Assembly: GCF_013186535.1 (NCBI RefSeq)
Contig: NZ_JABMCZ010000001.1
Location: 1,054,001 to 1,118,000, forward strand
DNA from: Nocardia terpenica
Lineage (GTDB): Bacteria > Actinomycetota > Actinomycetes > Mycobacteriales > Mycobacteriaceae
Length of the DNA stretch: 64,000 bases
Direction of reading: 5' to 3'
Shown one piece after another: positions 26,769 through 35,265 of this stretch; the stretch's first letter is position 1; each line of letters opens with the position of its first letter. The position numbers were made by a program, and so were the translations under genes. The notes beneath the pieces are model-generated. The model did no database searches and was not told where the DNA came from. It worked only from the letters and a program-made list of their open reading frames with translations.

Positions 26769-27563
26769 ATGACCTACACCTTCAAGCCCGGCGACCCGTG
26801 CTGGGTCGAGCTGTTCACCTCCGACCCCGACCGCGCCATCGCCTTCTACGGCGAGCTGCTGGGCTGGACCGCCGAGCGCGGCGGCCCGGAGTACGGCGGG
26901 TACATCACCTTCCGCAAGGACGGCAATGCCGTCGCGGGCGGCATGCACAACGACGGCACTAGTGGCGGGCCCGATCAGTGGACGATCTACCTGGCCAGCG
27001 ACGCCGCCGAGGCCACCGCCGCCAAGGCCACCGCCGTCGGCGGCCGGGTGGTCGTGCCCGCGATGCAGGTCGGCGAGATGGGCCACATGGCCATCCTGGC
27101 CGACCCCAGCGGGGCGGGCATCGGGGTGTGGCAGGCGGGCGTGCACAGCGGGCTGGGTGCGTTCGGCACCGTCAGCGACGGCGCCTGGAGCGACCACGTC
27201 GGCTACCCGTCCTGGTTCGAACTGCACACTCCCGCCTACCAGGACGCGCTCCGGTTCTACCGCGAGGTGTTCGACTGGGATCCGTTCACCGTCGCCGACA
27301 CCCCCGAATTCCGTTACACCACCATCCATGCCACCACCCCGATGCTCGGCGGCGTCATCGACGGCTCCGCGTTCCTCCCCGCGGGCAGCCCGGGAGGCTG
27401 GTTCCCGTACTTCGGCGTGGAGGACGTCGACGCCGCCGTGAAAACCGTGGTGGCGCTGGGCGGTTCGGTCGAACAGGAGCCGGAGAACACCCCTTACGGC
27501 CGCCTCGCCGCGGTGACCGATCCCGGCGGCGTCCGATTCAGGCTGGGCGGCAACAACTCCTGA
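26769..27563 (+). CDS. VOC family protein with two glyoxalase-like domains
   Basis: Predicted 264-residue protein made of two vicinal-oxygen-chelate domains, about residues 8-125 and 140-262. Each begins with the typical ELFTSDPDRAIAFYGELLGW and FELHTPAYQDALRFYREVF segments and ends with ADPSGAGIGVWQ or TDPGGVRFRLG. Internal duplication is usual for the CFP32-like actinobacterial group. AGGAG precedes ATG 26769. Activity (isomerase, dioxygenase or binding protein) cannot be told from sequence. It lies 12 bp from the convergent glpD stop. Confidence 0.88.
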   Translation: MTYTFKPGDPCWVELFTSDPDRAIAFYGELLGWTAERGGPEYGGYITFRKDGNAVAGGMHNDGTSGGPDQWTIYLASDAAEATAAKATAVGGRVVVPAMQVGEMGHMAILADPSGAGIGVWQAGVHSGLGAFGTVSDGAWSDHVGYPSWFELHTPAYQDALRFYREVFDWDPFTVADTPEFRYTTIHATTPMLGGVIDGSAFLPAGSPGGWFPYFGVEDVDAAVKTVVALGGSVEQEPENTPYGRLAAVTDPGGVRFRLGGNNS

Positions 27564-27575
27564 GCCGAGCCGGAC

Positions 27576-29117
27576 TCAGGTCAACGCCGCTTCGGCGGCG
27601 GGCAGGGCGGCCGCGCGGTCGGCGGGGACCAGTCCGAGACGGGTGCGCCGGTCCAGGAGGTCGGCCGTGTCGAGGGCGCCCTCGTGCGTTGTGGCATAGG
27701 CGAATTCGGCGCGCAGGACATCCAGCCCGGGGGCGACCGGTTCGGCGAGGGCCGGATCGCGGCGGGCCACGTCCAGGACATCGGTGGCCTCGCTGCCGTA
27801 CCGCTCGATGAGCGACGGGGGCGCCGCGATGCGATCGCGTGCCGCGCCGAAGACCGCGCCCACCAGCGGGATTCGCGTGGTGCGGCACGGTGCGGCGGCG
27901 AGGCGGGCGTGCGCGACGGCGGCGTCGACCGCGTCCTCGGCCATCGTGCGGTAGGTGGTGAGCTTCCCGCCGACGATGGTGATCGGGCCGCCGGGGGAGT
28001 GCAGCACCGCGTGCTCGCGGGAGATGTCGGCGGTGCTGTCCTGGGCGGTGCGCAGCAGCGGGCGCAGCCCGGCGAAGCTGCCGCGGATATCGCTGCGGTG
28101 CAATGGTTCCCGCAGCACCGTGTTCGCCGTGTCGAGCAGGAAGTCGATCTCGGAGTCCGTCGGCCGCGGTTCGTCGGGGACCGGGCCCGGCGCGTCCTCG
28201 TCGGTCAGGCCCAGATAGACGCGGCCGTGCGCGGCCGGGAAGGCGAAGACGAAGCGGCTGGTGCTGCCCGGAATCGGGACGGTCAGCGAGGCGTCGAGGC
28301 CGCCGAACGCCGCCGCGTCGAACACCAGGTGGGTGCCGCGGCTGGGGCGCAGCTCGATGCTCGGATCCACCTCGTCGGCCCAGACCCCGGCGGCATTGAT
28401 CGCCGAACGCGCTCGCACCGTGAGGGTTTCACCGGTCAGGGTGTCGCGCAGGACCGCCGACTCGCCGGTGACCTGTCGCGCCTCGACCCGGGTGAGGATG
28501 CTCGCGCCGTAGGACGCGGCGGTGCGGGCGATCGTCACCACCAGGCGCGCGTCGTCCACCAGCTGCCCGTCCCAGGCGAGCAGGCCGCCGCGTAAACCGT
28601 TGCGGCGCACGGTCGGCGCCAACCGTAGCGCCTCCGCGGCGGCGATCCGGCGTGACCGGGGCAGCACCGATGCCGGGGTTCCCGCGCTGCGGCGCAACAC
28701 ATCCCCGGCCGCGAAGCCCGCCCGCACCAGCGCCCGCTGCGCCCGCCCCACGCCCGGCAGCAGCGGCACCACCTGCGGGATGGGCCGCGTCAGATGCGGT
28801 GCGGTCCGGGTCAGCAGCACATGCCGCTCCACCGCGCTCTCGTGCGCGATCCCGACCCCACCACTCGCCAGATACCGCAGCCCCCCGTGCACGAGTTTCG
28901 AACTCCACCGGCTGGTCCCGAACGCCAGATCATGCCGCTCCACCAGCACCGTCCGCAGCCCCCGCGCCGCCGCGTCCAACGCGACCCCGACCCCGGTCAC
29001 CCCACCCCCGACGACGAGCACATCGACGACGCCCTCGTCCCCCAGGGCTCGCAATTCCCGTTCCCGCCGCGCCGCATTCAGCGCCGAATCACCGAATCCG
29101 TCTCCCGCGCTACGCAT
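27576..29117 (-). CDS. glpD: Glycerol-3-phosphate dehydrogenase, FAD-dependent
   Basis: Predicted 513-residue membrane-associated flavoenzyme oxidising glycerol 3-phosphate to DHAP. The FAD-binding GGGVTGVGVALDAAARG lies near residues 37-53, followed by the GlpD signature SSKLVHGGLRYL, and GGKLTTYR near the C-terminal third. The C-terminal helical domain is complete. It faces away from a TetR gene, a flavoprotein and a lipid kinase, the same order as Rv2249c-Rv2252 of M. tuberculosis, suggesting a shared glycerol-phosphate lipid context. Confidence 0.93.
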   Translation of the reverse strand: MRSAGDGFGDSALNAARRERELRALGDEGVVDVLVVGGGVTGVGVALDAAARGLRTVLVERHDLAFGTSRWSSKLVHGGLRYLASGGVGIAHESAVERHVLLTRTAPHLTRPIPQVVPLLPGVGRAQRALVRAGFAAGDVLRRSAGTPASVLPRSRRIAAAEALRLAPTVRRNGLRGGLLAWDGQLVDDARLVVTIARTAASYGASILTRVEARQVTGESAVLRDTLTGETLTVRARSAINAAGVWADEVDPSIELRPSRGTHLVFDAAAFGGLDASLTVPIPGSTSRFVFAFPAAHGRVYLGLTDEDAPGPVPDEPRPTDSEIDFLLDTANTVLREPLHRSDIRGSFAGLRPLLRTAQDSTADISREHAVLHSPGGPITIVGGKLTTYRTMAEDAVDAAVAHARLAAAPCRTTRIPLVGAVFGAARDRIAAPPSLIERYGSEATDVLDVARRDPALAEPVAPGLDVLRAEFAYATTHEGALDTADLLDRRTRLGLVPADRAAALPAAEAALT

Positions 29118-29289
29118 TACACAACTCCTGTCTCGCGCGACTGCTCCGCATCCGTTCGGCTCCTGCCTGCGTGCCGGAATCCGCCCGCCGAGCGGGTTTT
29201 TCGCGTCGGTGCGTCTGTGCGGTGCTGTCGCGAGTTCCCTGCGATGCCGACTCGATTTGCCCCGGCGGACCTCCCAGCGCCGCAGATAC

Positions 29290-29916
29290 TCATGCCAACC
29301 GCTCCGCGCCGTCGGGGAGCAGGTACCCGTCGATCGCGCGTGTGAGCTCGGCGTCGAGGTGGGGTGCGTCGAGGAGGTGGGCGACGGTGGTGGCGGACTG
29401 GACCGCGGATTGGGCGATGAGCAGCAGCATGGTGGCCAGTTGTTCGGGGGTGCCGGGGCGGATGGAGCCGTCGCGCTGGCCCTCCCGGATGAGGGTGGTG
29501 AACAGCGCGACGAGTTCGCGCTGATTGCGGCCCAGGCGTCCGAACACGTAGGTGAGCATGAGGTCGGTGTCGGTGCGGAAGATCTTGGCGAACAACGGAT
29601 TCGCGCGGACCGTGGCCGCCCCGTCCACGATGCCGTGCACCAGCCGGGCGCGGGCGCTGCCGCTGGTGGGAACGGTCCGGCGCACGATGTCGCGCAGCTC
29701 GCGCACCAGCAGGTCGGCCAGTAGCGAGCCGGTATCGGCCCAGCGCCGGTACACGGTGGGGCGGCTCACCCCGGCGCGGCGCGCCACCTCGGTGAGCGTC
29801 GTGCGGCGCACGCCGAACTCCTCCACGCAGGCGCGCGCGGCGTCCAGGATTGCCACGTCCGTCGCCGACGGCTCGCTAGCGGCCTCGTCGGCACCGGGAG
29901 CGTCGATCGTGTGCAT
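29290..29916 (-). CDS. TetR family transcriptional regulator
   Basis: Predicted 208-residue regulator. The N-terminal helix-turn-helix is clear: AILDAARACVEEFGVRRTTL then TEVARRAGVSRPTVYRRWAD. The C-terminal domain (residues about 75-208) is a typical helical ligand-binding part. It is transcribed away from the flavoprotein gene, with the palindrome TGACAT TAT ATGTCA between them; on the minus strand that palindrome contains TATAAT, a perfect -10 for tetR itself. Likely represses itself and the flavoprotein-kinase operon, and perhaps glpD behind it. Confidence 0.92.
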   Translation of the reverse strand: MHTIDAPGADEAASEPSATDVAILDAARACVEEFGVRRTTLTEVARRAGVSRPTVYRRWADTGSLLADLLVRELRDIVRRTVPTSGSARARLVHGIVDGAATVRANPLFAKIFRTDTDLMLTYVFGRLGRNQRELVALFTTLIREGQRDGSIRPGTPEQLATMLLLIAQSAVQSATTVAHLLDAPHLDAELTRAIDGYLLPDGAERLA

Positions 29917-29970
29917 CGCGGGTCACCACCGGATTCTGGGCGCGAATGCGCCCGCCTCATCGTTACTGCT

Positions 29971-29985
29971 TGACATTATATGTCA
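29971..29985. promoter_or_regulatory. Palindromic TetR operator overlapping a -10 box
   Basis: TGACAT TAT ATGTCA is a 15-bp palindrome in the 80-bp gap between the divergent tetR and flavoprotein genes. The minus strand reads TATAAT within it, and the plus strand reads TTGACA at 29970-29975, so bound protein would cover promoter elements on both sides. Confidence 0.75.
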
Positions 29986-29996
29986 GACTGTAACGC

Positions 29997-31601
29997 ATGG
30001 TCGACACGAGACAGCACCCGAGCATGGTGTGGGATGCCTGGGGTGTTCCGTCCGGACACGCGCCGCTCCCGGAGCGGATCCGCACGCTGCTGGTGCAGGT
30101 GTTCGGCGTATCCGGCGAGCCGGTGGTCCGGCGCGCCGAGAACGCCGTGCCGCTGCGCCCCTCGGCGCTGTCGCCCGCACACCTCGCGGCGCTCACCGCG
30201 GTGGTCGGCGCTGAGCACGTCTCGACCGAGCATCGCGACCGCCTGCTGCACGCGGGCGGCAAGAGCACCCCGGATCTGCTGCGCCGCCGCGCCGAGGGCC
30301 CGCAGGACGCGCCCGATGCCGTCGTCCTTCCCGCCGATCACGAACAGGTGCGGGCGGTGCTGGCCGCGTGCGCCGACCACGGCATCGCGGTGGTCCCGTT
30401 CGGCGGCGGCACCAGCGTGGTCGGCGGTCTCGATCCGGCCCGCGGCCGCTTCGACGCCGTCGTCGCGCTGGACCTGCGTCGCCTGGACACCGTCGCCGAC
30501 ATCGATGCGGTGAGCGGCACCGCCACCCTGGGCGCGGGACTCACCGGTCCGCAGGCCGAGAAACTGCTTGCCGCGCACGGACTTTCGCTCGGGCACTTTC
30601 CGCAGAGCTTCGAGTTCGCCAGCATCGGCGGCTTTGCCGCGACCCGCTCGTCGGGCCAGGCGTCGGCCGGGTACGGCCGCTTCGACGATATGATCCAGCG
30701 GCTCCGGATCGCCACTCCCGGCGGCACTCTCGACCTCGGCCGCGCCCCCGCCTCGGCCGCCGGACCCGACCTGCGCGAGCTGTTCGCCGGATCGGAGGGC
30801 ACCCTGGGCGTCATCACCGAGGTGACGCTGCGCGTGCACCCGATCCCGGAAACCGTTGCCTACCAAGCCTGGTCGTTCCCGGACTTCGCCACCGGCGCCG
30901 CCGCCCTGCGCACCGTGGTGCAGGCCGGGGCCGCCCCCACCGTGCTGCGGCTGTCCGACGAGGCCGAGACCGGCCTGAACCTGGCCCGCTCCGGCGATAT
31001 CGGCGGCGCCGCGGTGTCCGGCTGCCTGGCCGTCACCACCGTCGAGGGCGCCGCCGCGCACGTCGCGGCCCGCGGCGCCGAGGCCGCCGCGCTGCTGGCG
31101 GCGGCGGGCGGAACGGCGCTGGGCGAGAAACCGGCACGGGAGTGGGAGCACGGCCGGTTCGCCGCCCCGTACCTGCGCGACGCCCTGCTCGACGTCGGAA
31201 TCCTCTGCGAGACATTGGAAACCGCCACCACGTGGGCCAATCTGGCGAACCTGAAGGCGAAGGTGACTGCGGCCCTGACGGATTCGCTGACCGCCCAGGG
31301 CACACCGGCGCTGGTGATGGGCCATATCTCGCACACCTATCCCACCGGCGCCTCGCTGTACTTCACCGTCGTCGCCAAGCAGCTCGACGATCCGATCACC
31401 CAGTGGCAGCGCGCGAAACGGGCCGCCGGGGACGCGATCGTCGCGGCCGGTGGCACCATCACCCACCACCACGCCGTCGGGGCCGATCACCGCGCCTGGA
31501 TGACCGACGAGATCGGCGATCTGGGCGTGCGGGTGCTGCGCGCGGTGAAGCAGGCCGTCGACCCCGTCGGCATTCTCAATCCCGGAAAGCTGATTCCGTG
31601 A
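29997..31601 (+). CDS. FAD-linked oxidase, alkyl-DHAP-synthase (AGPS)-like
   Basis: Predicted 534-residue flavoprotein. The PP-loop FAD domain has VVPFGGGTSVVGG near residues 132-144 and FAGSEGTLGVITEV near 262-275; the C-terminal cap has the clustered histidines TITHHHAVG that are essential in alkyl-dihydroxyacetonephosphate synthase. In eukaryotes that enzyme makes the ether bond of ether lipids. The bacterial relatives next to lipid kinases (compare Rv2251) have no proven product. ATG 29997 lies directly after the palindromic operator, giving a very short or absent leader. Its stop overlaps the kinase start by GTGA. Confidence 0.88.
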   Translation: MVDTRQHPSMVWDAWGVPSGHAPLPERIRTLLVQVFGVSGEPVVRRAENAVPLRPSALSPAHLAALTAVVGAEHVSTEHRDRLLHAGGKSTPDLLRRRAEGPQDAPDAVVLPADHEQVRAVLAACADHGIAVVPFGGGTSVVGGLDPARGRFDAVVALDLRRLDTVADIDAVSGTATLGAGLTGPQAEKLLAAHGLSLGHFPQSFEFASIGGFAATRSSGQASAGYGRFDDMIQRLRIATPGGTLDLGRAPASAAGPDLRELFAGSEGTLGVITEVTLRVHPIPETVAYQAWSFPDFATGAAALRTVVQAGAAPTVLRLSDEAETGLNLARSGDIGGAAVSGCLAVTTVEGAAAHVAARGAEAAALLAAAGGTALGEKPAREWEHGRFAAPYLRDALLDVGILCETLETATTWANLANLKAKVTAALTDSLTAQGTPALVMGHISHTYPTGASLYFTVVAKQLDDPITQWQRAKRAAGDAIVAAGGTITHHHAVGADHRAWMTDEIGDLGVRVLRAVKQAVDPVGILNPGKLIP

Positions 31602-32764
31602 CCGATTCGACCGCGCCGCAACCGATTCGGTCGGTTCTGCTGGTGACCAATCCGCTGTCCGGGCACGGCCGGGGCCTGACCGCCGCGGCTGCGGCCGCCG
31701 CCCGCTTCGCCGATCGTGGCGTGCGGGTGACCGAGGTGCGCGGCGGCACCGCCGAGGAATCGGTGCGCCGGGTGCGGGAGGCGCTGGCCGCGGCCGACGC
31801 CCCCGACGCGGTGGTATGCGCGGGCGGGGACGGCCTGGTCTGCATCACGCTGGGCGCGCTCGCCGGGAGCGCGGTGCCGCTCGGTCTGGTCCCGGGCGGC
31901 ACCGGCAACGATCTGGCCCGCGAACTCGGTGTGCCCGAACACGATCCGATCGCCGCGGCCGACGTCGTATTGGACGGCAGAGTACGACGGGTCGACCTCG
32001 GCACCGTGGATCCCGGCCAAAAGCACGCCGGGATCAGGGGGGAGGACGCCGGGGTCAGGGGGGAGGACGCCGGGGTCAGGGGGGAGGACGCCGGGGTCAG
32101 GGGGGAGGGTGCCGGGGTCAGAGGGGAGGACGCCGGGGTCAGGGGGGAGGACGCCAGGAGCATAGGGGAGGACGCCGGGATTATAGGGGAGGACGCCGGG
32201 AGCAGAGGGGAGGCGGGGGCGGCCGGGTTCGGTGGATCTGCACCGGTGCAACCGATTCGGTTCGCGACGGTCGTCGGGACCGGGTTCGATGCGCGGGTTA
32301 CCCTGCGCGCCAATCGGATGCGCTATCCCCGGGGCCCGATGCGCTACACCCTCGCCGCGCTGGCCGAGATGGCGAGCGGGCTGGCCGTGCCGTATCGGAT
32401 CGAATTGTCCGGTGTGCCGGGGCAATCGGACGGTGCGGTGGTCGAGATCGAGGCGGTGATGGTCGCGGTCGGCAATACCCGCAGCTATGGCGGCGGCATG
32501 TTGATCTGCCCGGACGCGGTGCTCGACGACGGGCTGCTCGATGTGACCGTCGTCGGGGCGATGTCGCGGGTGGAGATGATTCGCCTGCTCCCGGCGCTCG
32601 CCGCGGGCAAACGCGTCGACCATCCCGCCCTGTCCCAATATCGCGCGTCCACCATCGTCGCGACCGCCCCGGGCGCACCCGCCACCGCCGACGGTGAGCC
32701 CGCGGGGGTATTGCCCGCGACCTTCCGCGCCCTTCCCGGGGCCCTGCCGGTCTTCGTGCCCTGA
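31598..32764 (+). CDS. Diacylglycerol/lipid kinase with a repeat-encoded insertion
   Basis: Predicted 388-residue DAGK-family kinase. The nucleotide-binding signature lies near residues 65-110: VVCAGGDGLV (compare GGDGT) and LVPGGTGNDLAREL. The second half has GTGFDARVTLRAN, NTRSYGGGM and DGLLDVTVVGAMS, all family blocks. It phosphorylates diacylglycerol or a related lipid (compare Rv2252). Oddity: residues 138-146 (DPGQKHAGI) come from a hairpin repeat, followed by eight 7-residue repeats of the form RGEDAGV and an acidic-Gly tail to about residue 215, inserted between the strands VRRVDLGTV and RFATVVGTG. Without the insertion the length would be the family's ~310. GTG start overlaps the flavoprotein stop. 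Confidence 0.9.
   Translation: MTDSTAPQPIRSVLLVTNPLSGHGRGLTAAAAAAARFADRGVRVTEVRGGTAEESVRRVREALAAADAPDAVVCAGGDGLVCITLGALAGSAVPLGLVPGGTGNDLARELGVPEHDPIAAADVVLDGRVRRVDLGTVDPGQKHAGIRGEDAGVRGEDAGVRGEDAGVRGEGAGVRGEDAGVRGEDARSIGEDAGIIGEDAGSRGEAGAAGFGGSAPVQPIRFATVVGTGFDARVTLRANRMRYPRGPMRYTLAALAEMASGLAVPYRIELSGVPGQSDGAVVEIEAVMVAVGNTRSYGGGMLICPDAVLDDGLLDVTVVGAMSRVEMIRLLPALAAGKRVDHPALSQYRASTIVATAPGAPATADGEPAGVLPATFRALPGALPVFVP
32009..32203 (+). repeat. In-frame hairpin repeat and eight 21-bp tandem units inside the kinase gene
   Basis: A full hairpin copy (arms GATCCCGGC at 32009-32017, GCCGGGATC at 32027-32035, loop CAAAAGCAC) begins on a codon boundary. Eight units of AGGGGGGAGGACGCCGGGGTC type, 21 bp each, run from 32036 to 32203 and code for a heptapeptide repeat. 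Later units differ more. The 21-bp period keeps the frame, unlike the 22- and 23-bp arrays outside genes. Confidence 0.92.
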
Positions 32765-32769
32765 CCAGT

Positions 32770-32904
32770 GATTCCGGCGTGTTTTTGGCCGGAATCCCGC
32801 GAGATCCCGGCCAAAAGCACGCCGGGATCAGGGGGAGAGGAGTTGCGCCGGGATCAGGGGAAGGAGTTGCGCCGGGATCAGAGGTGGGAGTTGCGCCGGG
32901 ATCA
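32770..32904. repeat. Inverted hairpin pair with 24-26 bp tandem units
   Basis: First copy 32770-32796: arms GATTCCGGC/GCCGGAATC, with a C-G to T-A change made on both sides, loop GTGTTTTTG. Second copy 32803-32829: the common arms with loop CAAAAGCAC, 6 bp away. Units starting GCCGGGATCA recur at 32821, 32847, 32871 and 32895. The last unit supplies the stop codon of the minus-strand gene ending at 32902. It fills the gap between two convergent genes. Confidence 0.9.
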
Positions 32905-33273
32905 CCAGTTCTGGACGACCACCAGTTCCGGTCCCGGAGCCAGGACCAGGTCGACCTTGCCGCCCGGGCGGGTGCCTGCCTCGGCGACGATGTCGCGCAG
33001 GGAGGCGTAGACCCGGTCGCCGGTCTTGGGGAGCTGGGAGTCGGGTCGGATGCTCACGGTGACGTTGTCGCCGGGCAGGTAGCGGTCGATCAGGGCCGGG
33101 GCCGGGCTGTTGGCGAAGGCCTGGGTCTCGCCGTGGTCGAGTTCGAGCCCGGCGGCTCCGGCCTGCGGGAAGGTGACGGGGGTGACCGCACCGGCGCTGC
33201 CCGCGCCCAGCGCGAGGGTCGCGGCGGCCGCACCGGTGACAGCGGTGGCGAAGACGAGGGTTCGTGCACGCAT
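32902..33273 (-). CDS. Small secreted protein of unknown function
   Basis: Predicted 123-residue protein with a signal peptide: MRARTLVFATAVTGAAAATL then ALGAGSAGA, with likely cleavage near residue 29. The mature part contains FPQAGAAGLELDHGETQAFA, NVTVSIRPDSQLPKTGDRVY and ends LVVVQNW, with no cysteines or recognisable domain. The AAAGTGAG just before ATG 33273 is a weak ribosome-binding site. Its TGA stop is the outer edge of a hairpin-repeat unit. I see no function. Confidence 0.72.
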   Translation of the reverse strand: MRARTLVFATAVTGAAAATLALGAGSAGAVTPVTFPQAGAAGLELDHGETQAFANSPAPALIDRYLPGDNVTVSIRPDSQLPKTGDRVYASLRDIVAEAGTRPGGKVDLVLAPGPELVVVQNW

Positions 33274-33459
33274 GAGAACTCACTTTCGGCCGATTTGCTG
33301 TGTGATAGCTAGTAGGCCGGACAGTCATTCGGCACGGCAAGGTAAAGTGACCCGTATCACATTCGATCAATCCGGTGACGCAGGTCATGGAGCGTGTAAT
33401 CCCCTGCCGGGCAGAGGCTTTGCGTATCAGGAGCGAATTGGCCTGTCTCGCAATCCATT

Positions 33460-34044
33460 TCAGTGCCCGGACGGCCGCGCCCGCAGATGAATACGCTCGC
33501 CCTGCCCGCCGAAGATACTGAGGATCTCCACCGGCCCGCTCCCCGTGCTCCCGAACCAATGCGGTTGCCGGGTATCGAATTCCGCCGCCTCGCCCGGCCC
33601 GAGCTCTAGATCGTGCTCACCGAGCACCAGCCGCAACCGCCCCGACAGCACGTACAGCCACTCGTGCCCGTCGTGCACCCGCACCTCCGGCCAGGACTGG
33701 TCCGCCGGGATGACCATCTTGTACGCGTGCAGCGGACTCGGTCGCCGGGTCAGCGGCAGCACCGTCCGCCCGCCCACCCGCCGCGCGGGCGCCTGCACCC
33801 GCGGGTCCGCGGTGCGGGGCATGGCCACCAGTTCGTCCAGCGTCACCCCGTGCGCGTGCGCGATCGGCATCAGCAACTCCAGGCTGGGCCGGCGCTGCCC
33901 CGACTCCAGCCGCGACAGCGTGCTCTTGGAGATGCCGGTCGTCGCCGCGAGCGCGGTCAGCGTCATGCCCCGCCGGGTTCGCAGCTGCCGCAGCCGCGGT
34001 CCCACATCGGCCAGGGCGGTGGTGAGGGTCGGATCGCTGGTCAC
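33460..34044 (-). CDS. XRE-type helix-turn-helix regulator with cupin domain
   Basis: Predicted 194-residue regulator. The N-terminal XRE domain is LRQLRTRRGMTLTALAATTG then ISKSTLSRLESGQRRPSLELL; the C-terminal cupin has HDGHEWLYVLSGRLRLVLG and GPGEAAEFDTRQPHWFG, with metal- or ligand-binding His/Glu positions. Such proteins sense small metabolites. I prefer GTG 34044, which has GGGAG upstream; an in-phase ATG at 34083 would add 13 residues. It is divergent from the thioredoxin-reductase-like gene, which it probably controls. Confidence 0.88.
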   Translation of the reverse strand: MTSDPTLTTALADVGPRLRQLRTRRGMTLTALAATTGISKSTLSRLESGQRRPSLELLMPIAHAHGVTLDELVAMPRTADPRVQAPARRVGGRTVLPLTRRPSPLHAYKMVIPADQSWPEVRVHDGHEWLYVLSGRLRLVLGEHDLELGPGEAAEFDTRQPHWFGSTGSGPVEILSIFGGQGERIHLRARPSGH

Positions 34045-34122
34045 GGCACCGATACTCCCGCAATTCCCGGAATCGGCAAACATCGTTGCCGCTTTCGCCA
34101 CGGCTGCGGCACTGTCGCCGTC

Positions 34123-35052
34123 ATGACGGAAACAACCTATGACGTGGTGATCGTGGGCGGCGGCGCGGCCGGGCTGTCGGCGGCGCTGGTGCTCGGACGC
34201 TCCCGGCGCTGGGTGGCGGTCGTCGACGCGGGCGAACCGCGCAACGCGCCGGCCGCGCACATGCACGGCTTCCTGAGCCGGGACGGAATGCCCCCGGCGG
34301 ATCTGCTCGCGACCGGCCGCCGCGAGGTCGCCGGATACGGCGTGGAACTGATCGACGATCGGGTGGAATCGGCCGAATATGCCGGTTGCGGACTGGATTT
34401 CACGCTCCGGCTGGCCTCCGGCGGCCTGCTGCGGGCGCGCCGGATCGTGGTCGCCACCGGCCTGCACGACCGGCTGCCCGAACTCCCGGGACTGCGCGAA
34501 CGCTGGGGCCGCGACGTGCTGCACTGCCCCTACTGCCACGGGTACGAGGTCTCCGACCAGCGCCTCGGCCTGCTCGGCGGCACCGAGCCCGGCGCGCTCG
34601 CCCGCGCCGAACACCTGGCCCTGCTGCTGCCGCTGTGGTCCGACGATGTCACCTTCTTCACCCACGGCATGGAACTGACCGACGCGCAGCGCCGCCGCCT
34701 CGACGCCCGCGGGGTGCACATCATGGACGGCAAGGTGACCAGGGTGGTCTCGACCGAGGACCGGCTGCGCGGGGTGGAACTGGCCGACGGGCGCGCGGTG
34801 CCGTGCTCGACGCTGTTCGTCGCGCCGACCTTCGTCCCCGACAACACCGTGCTACGCGCCCTCGGCTGCGAGATCGGTGCGGACGGCTGGGTCGTCACCG
34901 ATCCGGCCGGGCGCACCTCCGTGCCCGGCGTGTGGGCCACCGGCAACGTCGCGGACGCGCGCATGCAGGTCATCACCGCGGCCGGGGCGGGCTCGGCGAC
35001 GGCCATCGCGGTCAATACCGATCTGGTAGAACAGGACGCGGAGCTCGCCTGA
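34123..35052 (+). CDS. Thioredoxin-reductase-like NAD(P)/FAD oxidoreductase
   Basis: Predicted 309-residue flavoprotein. The FAD GxGxxG motif is VVIVGGGAAGLSAAL near residues 8-22, the redox pair is in LHCPYCHGYEV (C-x-x-C near residue 135), and the late FAD motif is VWATGNVADA. The usual NADPH-binding GxGxxA region is replaced by LLGGTEPGALARAEH. This resembles the GliT/HlmI-like disulfide oxidoreductase group rather than a housekeeping TrxB. Divergent from an XRE-cupin regulator. The physiological thiol is unknown. Confidence 0.88.
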   Translation: MTETTYDVVIVGGGAAGLSAALVLGRSRRWVAVVDAGEPRNAPAAHMHGFLSRDGMPPADLLATGRREVAGYGVELIDDRVESAEYAGCGLDFTLRLASGGLLRARRIVVATGLHDRLPELPGLRERWGRDVLHCPYCHGYEVSDQRLGLLGGTEPGALARAEHLALLLPLWSDDVTFFTHGMELTDAQRRRLDARGVHIMDGKVTRVVSTEDRLRGVELADGRAVPCSTLFVAPTFVPDNTVLRALGCEIGADGWVVTDPAGRTSVPGVWATGNVADARMQVITAAGAGSATAIAVNTDLVEQDAELA

Positions 35053-35187
35053 ACCCGGCCCGCCGGACCGGAATCCTGAGCCCCGGCTGAGGGGAAACGT
35101 GCACCAAGACAAGGGATTCGGGCGAAACCTGAGAATTGCATATGGATTCGTCGACACCGCCCGGATCGGCGGTAATCTGAATGGCGA

Positions 35188-35230
35188 GAGCGGGGTTTTC
35201 GGTGTCCCTCATCCGCCGAAAGCCCCGCTC
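35188..35230 (+). terminator. Strong stem-loop between the flavoprotein gene and valS
   Basis: GAGCGGGGTTTTCGG pairs with CCGAAAGCCCCGCTC over 15 bp with one G-U, loop of 13 nt, followed by TTCGGG. It lies 36 bp ahead of the valS start. It could terminate readthrough from upstream or act as an attenuator for valS; I see no T-box sequence. Confidence 0.6.
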
Positions 35231-35265
35231 TTCGGGTGTCGACCCCCAGTCCTTAGAATCGCACG

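Noticed and set aside
35053..35265. T-box leader for valS
   Set aside because: A strong stem-loop is present but I find no T-box consensus sequence or specifier-loop layout; it reads better as a terminator.
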